This document shows, in pieces, positions 8,610 through 16,221 of a stretch of 18,452 bases of DNA. A program made the position numbers and the translations under genes. This stretch comes from Bacteriovoracaceae bacterium UBA2428 (GTDB lineage Bacteria; Bdellovibrionota; UBA2428). The stretch covers positions 16,136 through 34,587 of the forward strand of contig DDRA01000042.1 of assembly GCA_002343545.1 (NCBI GenBank), in the 5' to 3' direction. The notes below the pieces were generated by a model that saw nothing but the letters and a program-made list of their open reading frames with translations, ran no database searches and was not told the DNA's origin. How positions within the stretch are numbered: position 1 is the stretch's first letter; each line of letters opens with the position of its first letter.

Positions 8610-10382
8610 TTACGGCTTCACGGCTTCACGGAAGAAGGGATTGTTGAGGTCAGGCCTCGGCGCCGCCTTTCGCGGCTTGGAAGCGAGGGCTCGGTTGATG
8701 GGCATGGCGGGACCGGCATTCGGACGTCCGCCGCCGCCTGGGCCGGGCACCCGCGTCGGTTGCGAGGAGTTCGCCGGTCCCGCGGCGCCGCTATTCGTGC
8801 CCGCGACGCGGCCGCGGCCGAGCGTGTCGCCTTCGCCCGCGCGATTGAGGTCGCGAGAGGTCAGGATCTCGCTCATCGTGGATCGCGCGCTGAAAGGAGA
8901 GGGTTCTCCCTTTGACTTCGCTTCGGCGATGACGGCCTGTCGGATCTCTTGGGCGCGTTTGATCCGCTCGACCCAACCTTGGTAGAGTTTGATGTTCTTA
9001 GCCTTCTTGTCGTTCGCTTCGTTGACGTCCATATTGATGCCCTTCAGCGCGCGCATCGCTTGCTCGGGCGTCATGTTCACCATGAGAAGAGCCGTATCGG
9101 CCATGATCTCTCGGGTGTCCGTCGCCTTGGAAGCGTCGCGAACGCCTTTGGCCTTGGGATCGAGGTCGTTTCCGCACCACATGCCGGGCTTCATGCATTC
9201 CTGGGCGTTCGCTATGTTCTTCTGCATGTTTTTCTTGGTCTCGGCCGAAGCGGATTTCTCGGCGACCTCGAGCATGGCCTTACGGACTTCAATGTTTCCC
9301 TTGATGGCTTCAGGTTTGATCTTGGCGTCCGACGCGAACTGGCTTTCGCACGAAGTGCGTTCGGGTCCCGACTTGCTACCGCAATAGGTAGACTTCCATT
9401 CATTACACTTGGCTTGGTTGTCTCGGCAGCTGATTTCTTGGCCGCCGAGGGCGTTGTTTTTCGCGATATAGGTCGCGATTTCCTGCTCGGCTTTCTTGGG
9501 GTCTTTCTTGTTCGATTTGCTGATGAGGTCCCGCAGTTCAGGGTCGATATTGCCGCGGGAGGTATCGAAGCCAGCTAAGCGCTGGGCCCGAAGGTAAACG
9601 CGTTCCGACTCAACGATCGTCGCGGCCTGCTGATTGAGGAAGGAAGTCTCCGACTGGAGCAAGGCCGTGTTCGCGGCGACGCCGACGCGCTGGCCTTTCA
9701 CCATGATGTATTTGCCCTTGGCGTCTACCCCTTGCGCGGTGACACCCATTTCTTTGGCCGCGGGATCGTTGATGTCGTAGTTCGCGGCGTCGTTGATCGT
9801 TCTTTGTGCGTACGCGTCGCCGACTTTCTTGACGGACTTGAAGCTCTCGTCGCTCAAGTCGTAGACGCGGTGGCCGTCGTCGTCTTTTCCGTGCGCACTG
9901 CCGCGGTCGACGATGTTCGCGGAGATGTTACGGCAATCCCCCTCATCGAGGCCTTTGCCCTTTCCGTTCTTGCAGTCGCCGGCGTTTCCGCGCGCCTTCT
10001 GGATTTCTTCTTCGCGCTTGTCGCCGTCCATGACGGTCTTGATCTTGGCGCCCGAGTCGTTCGCCGCTTTATCCAGAGTTTTTTCCAGACCGTTCAAACC
10101 GTGGTCGGCGAGGCCCCGCTTGTGCTTGTCGTGGTTCACGAGCAAGTCGTCGAAGCGGGTGGAAGCACCGCCTTCTTCGCGGCCGTCCTTGAATTTCTCG
10201 AGGATCTTACGGGCCTGATCGTCGAGACCCTTCATCTCGCTTTCGGAGATACCCCCGTAGGTATCGGACTCTTGGATGCCGGAGCTCGTCGTGTCGAACT
10301 TTGGCTTGGCCCAAGTCGAAGTCGAGAGCAGGGCGCCCAAGGTAAAACTCATCATGGTGCGCGTGCGAAGCATTCCTTCCAT
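8610..10382 (-). CDS. Exported protein of unknown function with eight cysteines
   Basis: I do not recognise a family. The 590-residue protein has an N-terminal signal peptide (hydrophobic MSFTLGALLSTSTWA, likely cleavage after WA near residue 25), so it should be periplasmic or secreted. The mature part is charged and hydrophilic, with mainly helical-looking segments. It contains exactly eight cysteines: C137 and C150; C319, C326, C334 and C345 clustered; C396 and C403. An even number in an exported protein suggests up to four disulfides. From about 515 to 575 it becomes Gly/Pro/Ala-rich (GPGGGGRP) like a linker, ending in PDLNNPFFREAVKP. The ATG at 10382 lacks a good ribosome binding site; ATGs at 10373 and 10355 are alternatives, but GGAAGGA directly abuts the former. 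It is divergent from the HAD gene. Confidence 0.8.
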   Translation of the reverse strand: MEGMLRTRTMMSFTLGALLSTSTWAKPKFDTTSSGIQESDTYGGISESEMKGLDDQARKILEKFKDGREEGGASTRFDDLLVNHDKHKRGLADHGLNGLEKTLDKAANDSGAKIKTVMDGDKREEEIQKARGNAGDCKNGKGKGLDEGDCRNISANIVDRGSAHGKDDDGHRVYDLSDESFKSVKKVGDAYAQRTINDAANYDINDPAAKEMGVTAQGVDAKGKYIMVKGQRVGVAANTALLQSETSFLNQQAATIVESERVYLRAQRLAGFDTSRGNIDPELRDLISKSNKKDPKKAEQEIATYIAKNNALGGQEISCRDNQAKCNEWKSTYCGSKSGPERTSCESQFASDAKIKPEAIKGNIEVRKAMLEVAEKSASAETKKNMQKNIANAQECMKPGMWCGNDLDPKAKGVRDASKATDTREIMADTALLMVNMTPEQAMRALKGINMDVNEANDKKAKNIKLYQGWVERIKRAQEIRQAVIAEAKSKGEPSPFSARSTMSEILTSRDLNRAGEGDTLGRGRVAGTNSGAAGPANSSQPTRVPGPGGGGRPNAGPAMPINRALASKPRKAAPRPDLNNPFFREAVKP

Positions 10383-10505
10383 TATGGAAGACGTCGCGCG
10401 GGCATTCCCGTGAAGTTAAAGGATTCCTTTCGTGAAGATCGCGTTAAGGCACCGACGGAAGTCGACGTTTTGCCCGAAGTTTCCGATGAGAAAAAGGTGA
10501 GGCGC
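10383..10505. promoter_or_regulatory. Divergent intergenic region between exported-protein and HAD genes
   Basis: These 123 nt should hold the promoters of both flanking genes. A short inverted repeat, AAAGGA-T-TCCTTT, lies at 10418-10430. GTGAAG occurs twice (from 10410 and again about 22 nt later). AAAAAGGTGAGG at 10491-10502 is a strong Shine-Dalgarno-like stretch for the rightward gene. I find no convincing paired -35/-10 boxes. Confidence 0.35.
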
Positions 10506-11354
10506 TTGAAGGCCCTTTTTATCGTCCTATGCTTAGCCTTGCCGAGTCTGACGGCTTTGGCCAAGCCGATCGACGTGGTTTTCGACTTGGATTGGACCCT
10601 TCTCTACACGACCAACGCGAAGGCGGCCGAGATGGATCCTCGGGGCGTTTTCGAGGTCGAAGGCAAGCTTTATCGTCTCGCGGATGGCGCGATCGAGATT
10701 CTCCGCTCCCTTCACGACAATCCGAACTACCGCGTGTCTTTTCTCAGTGGGGGAACGGCCTCCCGGAATGCGGAGGCCCTGAAGATCGTCTACGGGCTCG
10801 TGAATTCCGACGGCCGTAAGCGAAGCCCTTACCGGGTCGGTCACATCGACGACCTGATTCGAACGGAGGCCCCGGAAACCGCGCGTTTTACCGACAAGTT
10901 CAAGAAGCGCCTCCGCGGGTTCATTCCGGACTTCGATCCCTCTCGGGCGGTTCTCGTGGACGATTCGAAGGGATTCTACGCGGCGGAAGAGGAAGAAAAC
11001 TTCTTTTGGCTTCAGAGAACCTTCGACGACATTCCGGATTTTTCTCGTCGATCCGAGCTTCCGGTGGATCCGAAGTACTATCCCTCCAGTGAGGACGTCT
11101 GGCGAAGCGAACGCGCCAAACTGCTTTGGGCGTTCGAGGCCATCGAGCGCTCCCGCGAAATCTCGGAAAGGACGGATGACGCCTCGGGATTCCTGAAGGC
11201 GCTGAAGGGAATGCAAGCCGATCGCGATTCGGCCTTGGGGAGGGATCTCATCGCGGGAGCCCACCGCCGTCTCGGGACGACTTTGAAGTCCGTTCGTCTT
11301 TCGTGCGGCGAAGTGGTTGGTCGTTTTCTGGCTCCGTTTCAGCCGGGTTGGTGA
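10506..11354 (+). CDS. Exported HAD-fold phosphatase (FCP1/NLI-interacting-factor-like)
   Basis: This is probably a metal-dependent phosphatase acting outside the cytoplasm. From the TTG at 10506 the product is 282 residues with a signal peptide (MKALFIVLCLALPSLTALA, then KP). HAD motif I reads FDLDWTLL with D27, D29 and T31 (DxDxT, the phosphatase pattern); motif II serine is S81 in FLSGG; a Lys near 131-134 could be motif III; motif IV is VLVDDSKG with D152 and D153. The TTG has AAGG 8 nt upstream. A GTG at 10497 would add three residues and is a fair alternative. The frame stays open further left over the antisense of the neighbouring gene, but only this start gives a sensible signal peptide. 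Its stop lies 1 nt from that of priA. The substrate is unknown. Confidence 0.82.
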   Translation: MKALFIVLCLALPSLTALAKPIDVVFDLDWTLLYTTNAKAAEMDPRGVFEVEGKLYRLADGAIEILRSLHDNPNYRVSFLSGGTASRNAEALKIVYGLVNSDGRKRSPYRVGHIDDLIRTEAPETARFTDKFKKRLRGFIPDFDPSRAVLVDDSKGFYAAEEEENFFWLQRTFDDIPDFSRRSELPVDPKYYPSSEDVWRSERAKLLWAFEAIERSREISERTDDASGFLKALKGMQADRDSALGRDLIAGAHRRLGTTLKSVRLSCGEVVGRFLAPFQPGW

Positions 11355-11355
11355 G

Positions 11356-13443
11356 CTACATCATCGTCGCGGGCTCGAGATCGACGATGAGTCTCGTCTT
11401 GAGCGTCCGCTCGAGTTTTTGCTTATCCCATCCTTCCATGATCCAGTTCAGGCTCTTGCGAAGATGCTCTTCGTTTCTCGATTTGAGGAGAATTTGCCAG
11501 CGGTAGCGATTGCGCAATCGCGCGAGGGGACTGGGCACGGGGCCTAAGACGCGAAACCCTTCGGACTGGATGCGGTTCAGCCCCGCGGCGACTTTGCGGG
11601 CGGCTTCCCGAACGAGGTCGTTCTCGAGCCCGTCGAAGCGCAGCAGCGCAAGCTCGCCCCGCGGCGGGTAGGCGAGAGCTTCGCGATTCTCGATCTCTTG
11701 GCGCAGGAACTCGCCGTAGTCATCGAGACCTTGGGCGCGCGTGAGCACTTGGAAGACGGGATGCTCGGGTTGGAAAGTTTGAAGCAGCACTCGGCCGGGA
11801 TGGATGGCTCGCCCGGCGCGTCCGGAAACCTGGAGCAAGAGCTGCAAAGCCCGCTCGTTCGACCGGAAGTCGGGAACGCCGAGACCGATGTCGGCCAGCA
11901 CGATGCCGACGAACGTGACGTCTGGGAAGTCGTGACCTTTCGCCACCATCTGGGTGCCAATCAGGATGTCGGCCTTCTTCTCGGCGAAGAGCCCGAGGAT
12001 GTCGCGCAGCTGGTCGTTCGTTTCGGCCGTGTCCCGGTCGAGGCGAAGCGTCTTCGCCGTGGGGAAGTGAAGCCGGACGGCTTCCTCGAGCGCTTCCGTT
12101 CCGATGCCGACCTTGAGGAAAGGCGAATCCGAGCGCTTGCACGCGGGGCACTCGCGAGGAATGGGCGCTTCGTAACCGCAGTAGTGGCAAAGGAGTCCTT
12201 TGCCGTGAGGAGTGAGCGTGACTTCGCACGCGGGGCAATTGCTTTTGTGCCCGCAACCCCGACAAAGCAGCTGCGAGGCTTGGCCTCGGCGGTTGAGGAA
12301 GAGCAACGCCTGTCGACCTTGATCGAGAACGTTCTGGAGTTCCCGTTGCATTTCGGCCGTCAGGAAAAAATCCCCGTCGATGGGGGGCGCCTGGAAAGTC
12401 AGGGGCTGTTTTGGGCGCGGATCCATATTCGGTTGGGCGATCTGCTTCTTGAGATCGAGAACCTGGATCTCGGGGAGGGTGGCTTCTCCCACCGCGCGTC
12501 GTGGAAGCCGCGCGAGACGCGTGAGTCCTTTCTCGACGCGATCGAAGCTCTCCGCGCTGGGGGTCGCGGATCCCAGGAGAACGGGAACCTTCGCGATTCT
12601 TCCGTACTCGAGGGCGACGGCGCGGGCGTGGTAGCGGAGCCGATCTTCTTGCTTGTAGCTTCCGTCGTGTTCTTCATCGAGCACGATCAGGCCAAGGTTT
12701 TGGACGGGCGCGAAAAGCGCGGAACGCGCGCCGATCGCGATGCGGCGTTTTCCGAGGAGAGTTTCTAGCCAAGCCTTCCGGACGGCGGTGGGCTTGAGCG
12801 CGCTGTGGAAGGTGGCGACTTCGCCGGGAAAGCGCGATTCGAAACGCGACATGAGTTGGGGCGTAAGGGAGATCTCGGGCACGAGAAGAAGCGCGCTTTG
12901 CCCTTGGTGCAGCCGATCCTCGATGGCCTTCAGGTAGACTTCCGTCTTACCGGATCCCGTAACACCCCAGAGGAGCAAGGGGTCGGCGCTCGGGGTGGCG
13001 AGCTGCCGAATCGCGGAAGCTTGGTCTTCGTTGAGCGGCGGCGGCACGGAAGCCTCGATCTCGGAGCCTTCGTCGAAAGACTTTTCGGGAAGCTTGAGGG
13101 TGCGCGCGGTCCCTTCGCGGATCGCGGCGGGGAGGGCGCTCTCGCAGACTTCCCCGATCGGGTAGAGGTAGTGGCGGCTCAACCAGCGGAACAGTTCGAG
13201 TCGTGCGCGATCGGCGACGGGCATGGGAAGCTTGAGGCTTTCGATGCTCTTGATCTGCGTTTCCGCCAAGGCGGTGCTCTCGCTGATCTCGAAGACGAGG
13301 GCCCACGTTTTACGCCGCGCGAACGGGACCTGGACGAGCGATCCAATTTGGACCTGACCGACGAGCTCCTCCGGGATCCGGTAGTCGAGAAGCGTGTCGA
13401 GAGGCTTGAGCGGGGCCGGGACGGCGACGCGAGCGAATGGCAT
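11356..13443 (-). CDS. priA: Primosomal protein N' (replication restart helicase PriA)
   Basis: PriA binds abandoned replication forks and D-loops and reloads the replicative helicase; it is a 3'-5' superfamily 2 DNA helicase. The 695 residues include the N-terminal DNA-binding domain, Walker A GVTGSGKT (160-167), the DEEH box (256-259), GSATPSAES (291-299), and the zinc-binding insertion with all eight cysteines (C394, C397, C403, C406, C419, C422, C432, C435). GTQMVAKGHDF and the QVSGRAGR arginine-finger motif (538-545) follow. A Pro-rich stretch at about 335-356 precedes the second helicase half. E. coli PriA is 732 residues. The gene is 12 nt downstream of the exported unknown protein and is probably co-transcribed with it and galU. 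Confidence 0.97.
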   Translation of the reverse strand: MPFARVAVPAPLKPLDTLLDYRIPEELVGQVQIGSLVQVPFARRKTWALVFEISESTALAETQIKSIESLKLPMPVADRARLELFRWLSRHYLYPIGEVCESALPAAIREGTARTLKLPEKSFDEGSEIEASVPPPLNEDQASAIRQLATPSADPLLLWGVTGSGKTEVYLKAIEDRLHQGQSALLLVPEISLTPQLMSRFESRFPGEVATFHSALKPTAVRKAWLETLLGKRRIAIGARSALFAPVQNLGLIVLDEEHDGSYKQEDRLRYHARAVALEYGRIAKVPVLLGSATPSAESFDRVEKGLTRLARLPRRAVGEATLPEIQVLDLKKQIAQPNMDPRPKQPLTFQAPPIDGDFFLTAEMQRELQNVLDQGRQALLFLNRRGQASQLLCRGCGHKSNCPACEVTLTPHGKGLLCHYCGYEAPIPRECPACKRSDSPFLKVGIGTEALEEAVRLHFPTAKTLRLDRDTAETNDQLRDILGLFAEKKADILIGTQMVAKGHDFPDVTFVGIVLADIGLGVPDFRSNERALQLLLQVSGRAGRAIHPGRVLLQTFQPEHPVFQVLTRAQGLDDYGEFLRQEIENREALAYPPRGELALLRFDGLENDLVREAARKVAAGLNRIQSEGFRVLGPVPSPLARLRNRYRWQILLKSRNEEHLRKSLNWIMEGWDKQKLERTLKTRLIVDLEPATMM

Positions 13444-13455
13444 CCGGGCTCGAAT

Positions 13456-14367
13456 CTAGTGGGTCAACAGCAGGGCGCGCAAGAGCTGCTGGCCTTCCGG
13501 ACCCAAGTGCGACTGGAAAGCCGTGTGATCCGTGATGGCGGTCGGCAGCTTGTCCGACTTCTCTTTGGCGTTCGTCGGATCTTTGCGGGTGATCGTGATC
13601 CAGTTCTTGTCGGCGGACCCGACGTCGAGACGTTTGGCGAGGACGTGGCTGAAACGAGGCTGCTCGCGCGAAACGAGAAGATCCGAAAGCGCGCGAATCG
13701 TCACGAGCTCCGATCCGTTCATGAAACGCTGCGCGAGCGGCGAAAGAAAGGTCTGATCGAGTTGAAGGATGGGGAACGACTCTCCGCTCGCGTCGCTTTG
13801 GTACTGGGGCCCGCGAACCTCGAGCACGGCGACCGGCGTTTCTCCGTTCTTGCCGACCGCAAGGTGGACGCGTTTGTTGTTCGTCGGCGGATCGGCGGAA
13901 TTCGTTTCGGACCAGGGAACGTCTTCTTCCGCGAAGAAGCCTTCTTGGTGCAGGGTGTTGGCCGTGAGTTCGGGTTGGCCGCCCCATTCGAGCAGCGCCC
14001 AACTTTTGGGGGGCGGGCACGTCGTGGTGAGCTTTTCGTTGCGAAGGACGCAGCGATTTCCCGAACGCGAAAGGCGCCACGTCGAGGCGCCTTCGCCGGT
14101 GCTGTAGATCTTCGCGGGAAGATCCGAGATCACGACCTCGTAGTGTCCGGGGCTGGACCAATCGACGGCGTAGTTCGCGCGCCCGAGCGGAAAGCTAAGT
14201 TGTCCCGCGACTTGAAACGCTTTTTTGCCGCGAAGAACGCTCGGCTGGAAGCGCGCGATCTGCGTCGGTTTGGGGACGTGGGCTTCGGCTTCAACGAGCC
14301 AGCTGCCGGCTGAGCCAAGTACGAAGAGCGTGGTGAGTAGATTCTTCTTCAAGGGCGTACGCGACAT
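13456..14367 (-). CDS. Exported protein of unknown function, start inside galU
   Basis: I do not recognise a family. From the ATG at 14367 the product is 303 residues, with a signal peptide (MSRTPLKKNLLTTLFVLGS, then a cleavage region around VEAEA) and a soluble mature part with beta-rich character and a Trp- and Pro-containing central region; two cysteines flank the RNEKLTTTCPPP segment. The first 77 nt overlap the 3' end of galU in another frame, so the whole signal peptide is encoded by sequence that also encodes the GalU C-terminus. Alternative starts are a TTG at 14352, which would give MKKNLL, and a TTG at 14418. None has a strong ribosome binding site, so translation may depend on coupling to galU. 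It lies 12 nt upstream of priA. A periplasmic or secreted location is inferred. Confidence 0.75.
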   Translation of the reverse strand: MSRTPLKKNLLTTLFVLGSAGSWLVEAEAHVPKPTQIARFQPSVLRGKKAFQVAGQLSFPLGRANYAVDWSSPGHYEVVISDLPAKIYSTGEGASTWRLSRSGNRCVLRNEKLTTTCPPPKSWALLEWGGQPELTANTLHQEGFFAEEDVPWSETNSADPPTNNKRVHLAVGKNGETPVAVLEVRGPQYQSDASGESFPILQLDQTFLSPLAQRFMNGSELVTIRALSDLLVSREQPRFSHVLAKRLDVGSADKNWITITRKDPTNAKEKSDKLPTAITDHTAFQSHLGPEGQQLLRALLLTH

Positions 14368-15193
14368 TCGCCATAATATAGCCCAGACGGTCGCCAGTAT
14401 CGAAGCGTTCGCCCTCAAGTGCGCAGGCCCAGAAGGGTTTTCGGGCCTGAAGTTTCTGCATCGAGTCGGTGAGTTGAATCTCGCCGTTCTTTCCGGGACC
14501 CGCGTTTTGCAGTTCTTCGAGGATTTCGGGTTCGAAAACGTAGCGTCCGGGGAGGGCCCATTCCGAAGGCGCTTCGGCTGGATCGGGCTTCTCGACGAAG
14601 TCCTTCAGGCGCCAAGATCCCTTCTTGATGTCTTCGATGCTCGGCGCCGGATCGATGACGCCGTAGAGCCGGGTCGCTTCACGTTCGACTTGAACCGCAC
14701 CGACCACGGAGCCTTCGCCCCGTTCTTGAAAGACGTTCAAACATTGATGGATGGCGCTCGGCCCCGAGCACTTCATGATGTCATCGCCCAGGATGACGGC
14801 GAAAGGTTGGCCTTCGACGATGGGCTTCGCGCGCAGGATCGCGTGGCCGAGTCCCATCGGCTTGTACTGACGGATGCTAACGATATCGATCTTGGAGCTG
14901 AGGTAGAGGACTTCCTCGATCAGCTTTTCCTTATGGGATTCGGCGAGGCGGTAGGAGGTCAGGTCGCCCGGATCGAAATAGTCTTCGATGACGACCTTGG
15001 GTCGCGACGTCACGAGCACGACCGTCTCGAGCCCGGCCTTCACGGCCTCTTCGATGATGTGGTGGATGATCGGCTTCGAAACGACCGGAAGCAGTTCTTT
15101 GGGAAGTGCTTTCGTGGCGGGAAGGAATCGGGTCCCCATGCCGGCGACCGGAATGACGACTTTGGTGACTTTACGCGAAGAGGGAAGCGCCAT
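14291..15193 (-). CDS. galU: UTP-glucose-1-phosphate uridylyltransferase
   Basis: GalU makes UDP-glucose from glucose 1-phosphate and UTP, a precursor for LPS core, other surface glycans and UDP-glucuronate. The 300-residue product has the nucleotide-binding signature VIPVAGMGTRFLPATKALPK from residue 12, ELLPVVSKPIIHHIIEEA next, FAVILGDDIM in the middle, DFVEKPDP later, and FDTGDRLGYI near the C-terminus, all as in bacterial GalU. The ATG at 15193 is the only reasonable start, but it lacks a Shine-Dalgarno sequence at normal distance and sits in a large hairpin that also contains a better-placed ATG in another frame. The C-terminal 77 nt overlap the following exported-protein gene. Confidence 0.95.
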   Translation of the reverse strand: MALPSSRKVTKVVIPVAGMGTRFLPATKALPKELLPVVSKPIIHHIIEEAVKAGLETVVLVTSRPKVVIEDYFDPGDLTSYRLAESHKEKLIEEVLYLSSKIDIVSIRQYKPMGLGHAILRAKPIVEGQPFAVILGDDIMKCSGPSAIHQCLNVFQERGEGSVVGAVQVEREATRLYGVIDPAPSIEDIKKGSWRLKDFVEKPDPAEAPSEWALPGRYVFEPEILEELQNAGPGKNGEIQLTDSMQKLQARKPFWACALEGERFDTGDRLGYIMANVAYALEEESTHHALRTWLSRQLAR

Positions 15194-15206
15194 GCTCGCG
15201 GAGCAT
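15171..15206 (-). other. Possible 11-codon upstream ORF overlapping the galU start
   Basis: An ATG at 15206 with GAGGG 8 nt upstream opens an 11-codon frame (MLREHGASLFA) that ends in TAA at 15173-15171. It overlaps the first codons of galU in another frame. It has a better ribosome binding site than galU itself. It may be a leader peptide that opens the hairpin, or chance. Confidence 0.3.
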
Positions 15207-15220
15207 AGCAGCTTCCCTCT
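15179..15220 (-). promoter_or_regulatory. Hairpin sequestering the galU translation start
   Basis: On the minus strand a perfect 10-bp outer stem (AGAGGGAAGC at 15220-15211 with GCTTCCCTCT at 15188-15179) encloses a perfect 6-bp inner stem (ATGCTC with GAGCAT, loop CGC, 15206-15192). The two are separated by an asymmetric internal loop of 4 and 3 nt. The outer stem covers the purine-rich GAGGGAAG Shine-Dalgarno-like sequence, and the inner stem covers the galU ATG. It lacks a following U-run, so it does not look like an intrinsic terminator. A translational control role is inferred. Confidence 0.6.
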
Positions 15221-15242
15221 CTTTCGTAGACGAAACTTCCGT

Positions 15243-16034
15243 TTACGGAGTGCCGTGCGGACGAGCGATGAATCCGAGGTCTCGGTCGCCGTAGCCGTAG
15301 AAGCTCGGTGCGAGCGTCGTCGGAGCGTAGCGAGGGGGCGTAATGGGATAGACGTTCGTCGCCTGCATCCCGAGTCCCACCGCGAGCGACCAGGCGATAT
15401 CGCCCGAGTCGTTGATCTCCCAAGCGTTCTTGCCGCCGACTTCGATCACCGAGCCGTTATGAACCCGGATGTCTCCGCCGGAGCTCGAAGCGCCTTGGCT
15501 AAAGCCGCTACCGCCGCCGACTCCGATCATCGCCGGGCCACCCGCGACCGGTCCGTAGGACATCGGCACGAGTCCCGCTCCGCAAGGGAGTCCGCAAACC
15601 GCGGGAGCGGCCATGGCGGAAGGGTAGGCTCCGTAACCGCCGCCCCATCCACCCATCATGTGGGGTGCGATCACCGGTGCCGGTGCGGGCAGCGGAGGAA
15701 GGATCGGGGCTTGCGCCACGGGTTGAGGCAGGGGCATCGGCATTCCCCCGCCGGGCATCATCATGCCGGGGCCCATCGGGGCTCCCATACAACCCGTGTT
15801 GCATGCGGGAGCTATCATCCCGCAAGCTCCCCCGATCGCTCCGAGGCTCATGGCCCCCGCCCCGTATCCGAAGGCGGGAACTCCGATCGCCGGAGTATAG
15901 AGGGCGCTAGGACCACGCTCTCCACGACTGTAGTTGAATCCGAGTCCGATGCTCGTGCTGGAGGCCGAGGCGCTGGCCGAAGCGACCAAGAAGACCCCGA
16001 AACCGAGCATTCGAGCGAAAGCAGAAGTTTTCAT
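15243..16034 (-). CDS. Gly/Pro/Met-rich exported protein of unknown function
   Basis: I do not recognise a family. From the ATG at 16034 the product is 263 residues. It has a clear signal peptide (MKTSAFARMLGFGVFLVASA, then SASA), followed by a low-complexity region (about 50-185) rich in Gly, Pro, Ala and Met. That region contains MGPGMMMPGGGMPMP, a Pro-rich run PILPPLPAPAPVIAP, and five cysteines (C71, C78, C82, C147, C151). The last 75 residues are more ordinary and could fold (GSVIEVGGKNAWEINDSGD, then WSLAVGLGMQ). An ATG four codons upstream (16046) has AGGGG 7 nt before it and is equally plausible; GGGGG lies 5 nt before the ATG at 16034. The gene is 49 nt upstream of galU in the same direction. 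A surface or envelope location is inferred. Confidence 0.75.
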   Translation of the reverse strand: MKTSAFARMLGFGVFLVASASASASSTSIGLGFNYSRGERGPSALYTPAIGVPAFGYGAGAMSLGAIGGACGMIAPACNTGCMGAPMGPGMMMPGGGMPMPLPQPVAQAPILPPLPAPAPVIAPHMMGGWGGGYGAYPSAMAAPAVCGLPCGAGLVPMSYGPVAGGPAMIGVGGGSGFSQGASSSGGDIRVHNGSVIEVGGKNAWEINDSGDIAWSLAVGLGMQATNVYPITPPRYAPTTLAPSFYGYGDRDLGFIARPHGTP

Positions 16035-16046
16035 GTTTTCCCCCAT

Positions 16047-16221
16047 AAAGTTTCCCCTACCGATCATGAAGCAATGCCTGGGCCAAGTTTTTGGCGGCTC
16101 AGATATTTGTGTATCTATATGATTTTATTTAAAATCACGGGGCCCTGTACTTGCAGTTTAAGCAGTGGGCCTGGCTAGCTTGTGATAGCCTGTCAAAACT
16201 TTGGGCAAGGGAGTGGCTTCC
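16047..16221. promoter_or_regulatory. AT-rich divergent control region
   Basis: This 175-nt gap separates divergent exported-protein genes and is visibly richer in A+T than its surroundings at 16100-16136. TTGTGT (16107-16112) and TAAAAT (16130-16135), 17 nt apart, form a candidate rightward sigma-70-type promoter (3/6 and 5/6 matches). Inverted repeats are AGATA/TATCT (16101-16116), GATTTTA-TT-TAAAATC (16121-16136) and GGCTA/TAGCC (16173-16190). AAGGGAG at 16207-16213 is the ribosome binding site of the rightward gene. Confidence 0.5.
16121..16136. repeat. Palindrome with a -10-like box in each arm
   Basis: GATTTTA, TT, TAAAATC is a perfect 7+2+7 inverted repeat. Each arm reads TAAAAT (5/6 to the -10 consensus) in the outward direction, so it could serve both divergent genes or bind a dimeric regulator. 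The sequence is direct; the role is inferred. Confidence 0.5.

Noticed and set aside
9732..10505. Upstream extension of the HAD gene frame by about 250 codons
   Set aside because: The extension is antisense to the eight-cysteine exported protein, and only a start near 10500 leaves a proper signal peptide.
12805..14313. A 502-codon plus-strand frame opposite priA and the exported-protein gene
   Set aside because: The sequence composition is that of a shadow frame, while the minus strand encodes the full PriA zinc domain and helicase motifs.
15179..15220. Intrinsic terminator for the 15243-16034 gene
   Set aside because: The stem is terminator-like in size, but no U-run follows on the minus strand and it covers the galU start codon.
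16191..16196. Perfect TTGACA (minus strand) as a -35 box for the 15243-16034 gene
   Set aside because: The expected -10 position (16168-16173) reads CAGGCC on that strand, which is not a -10.
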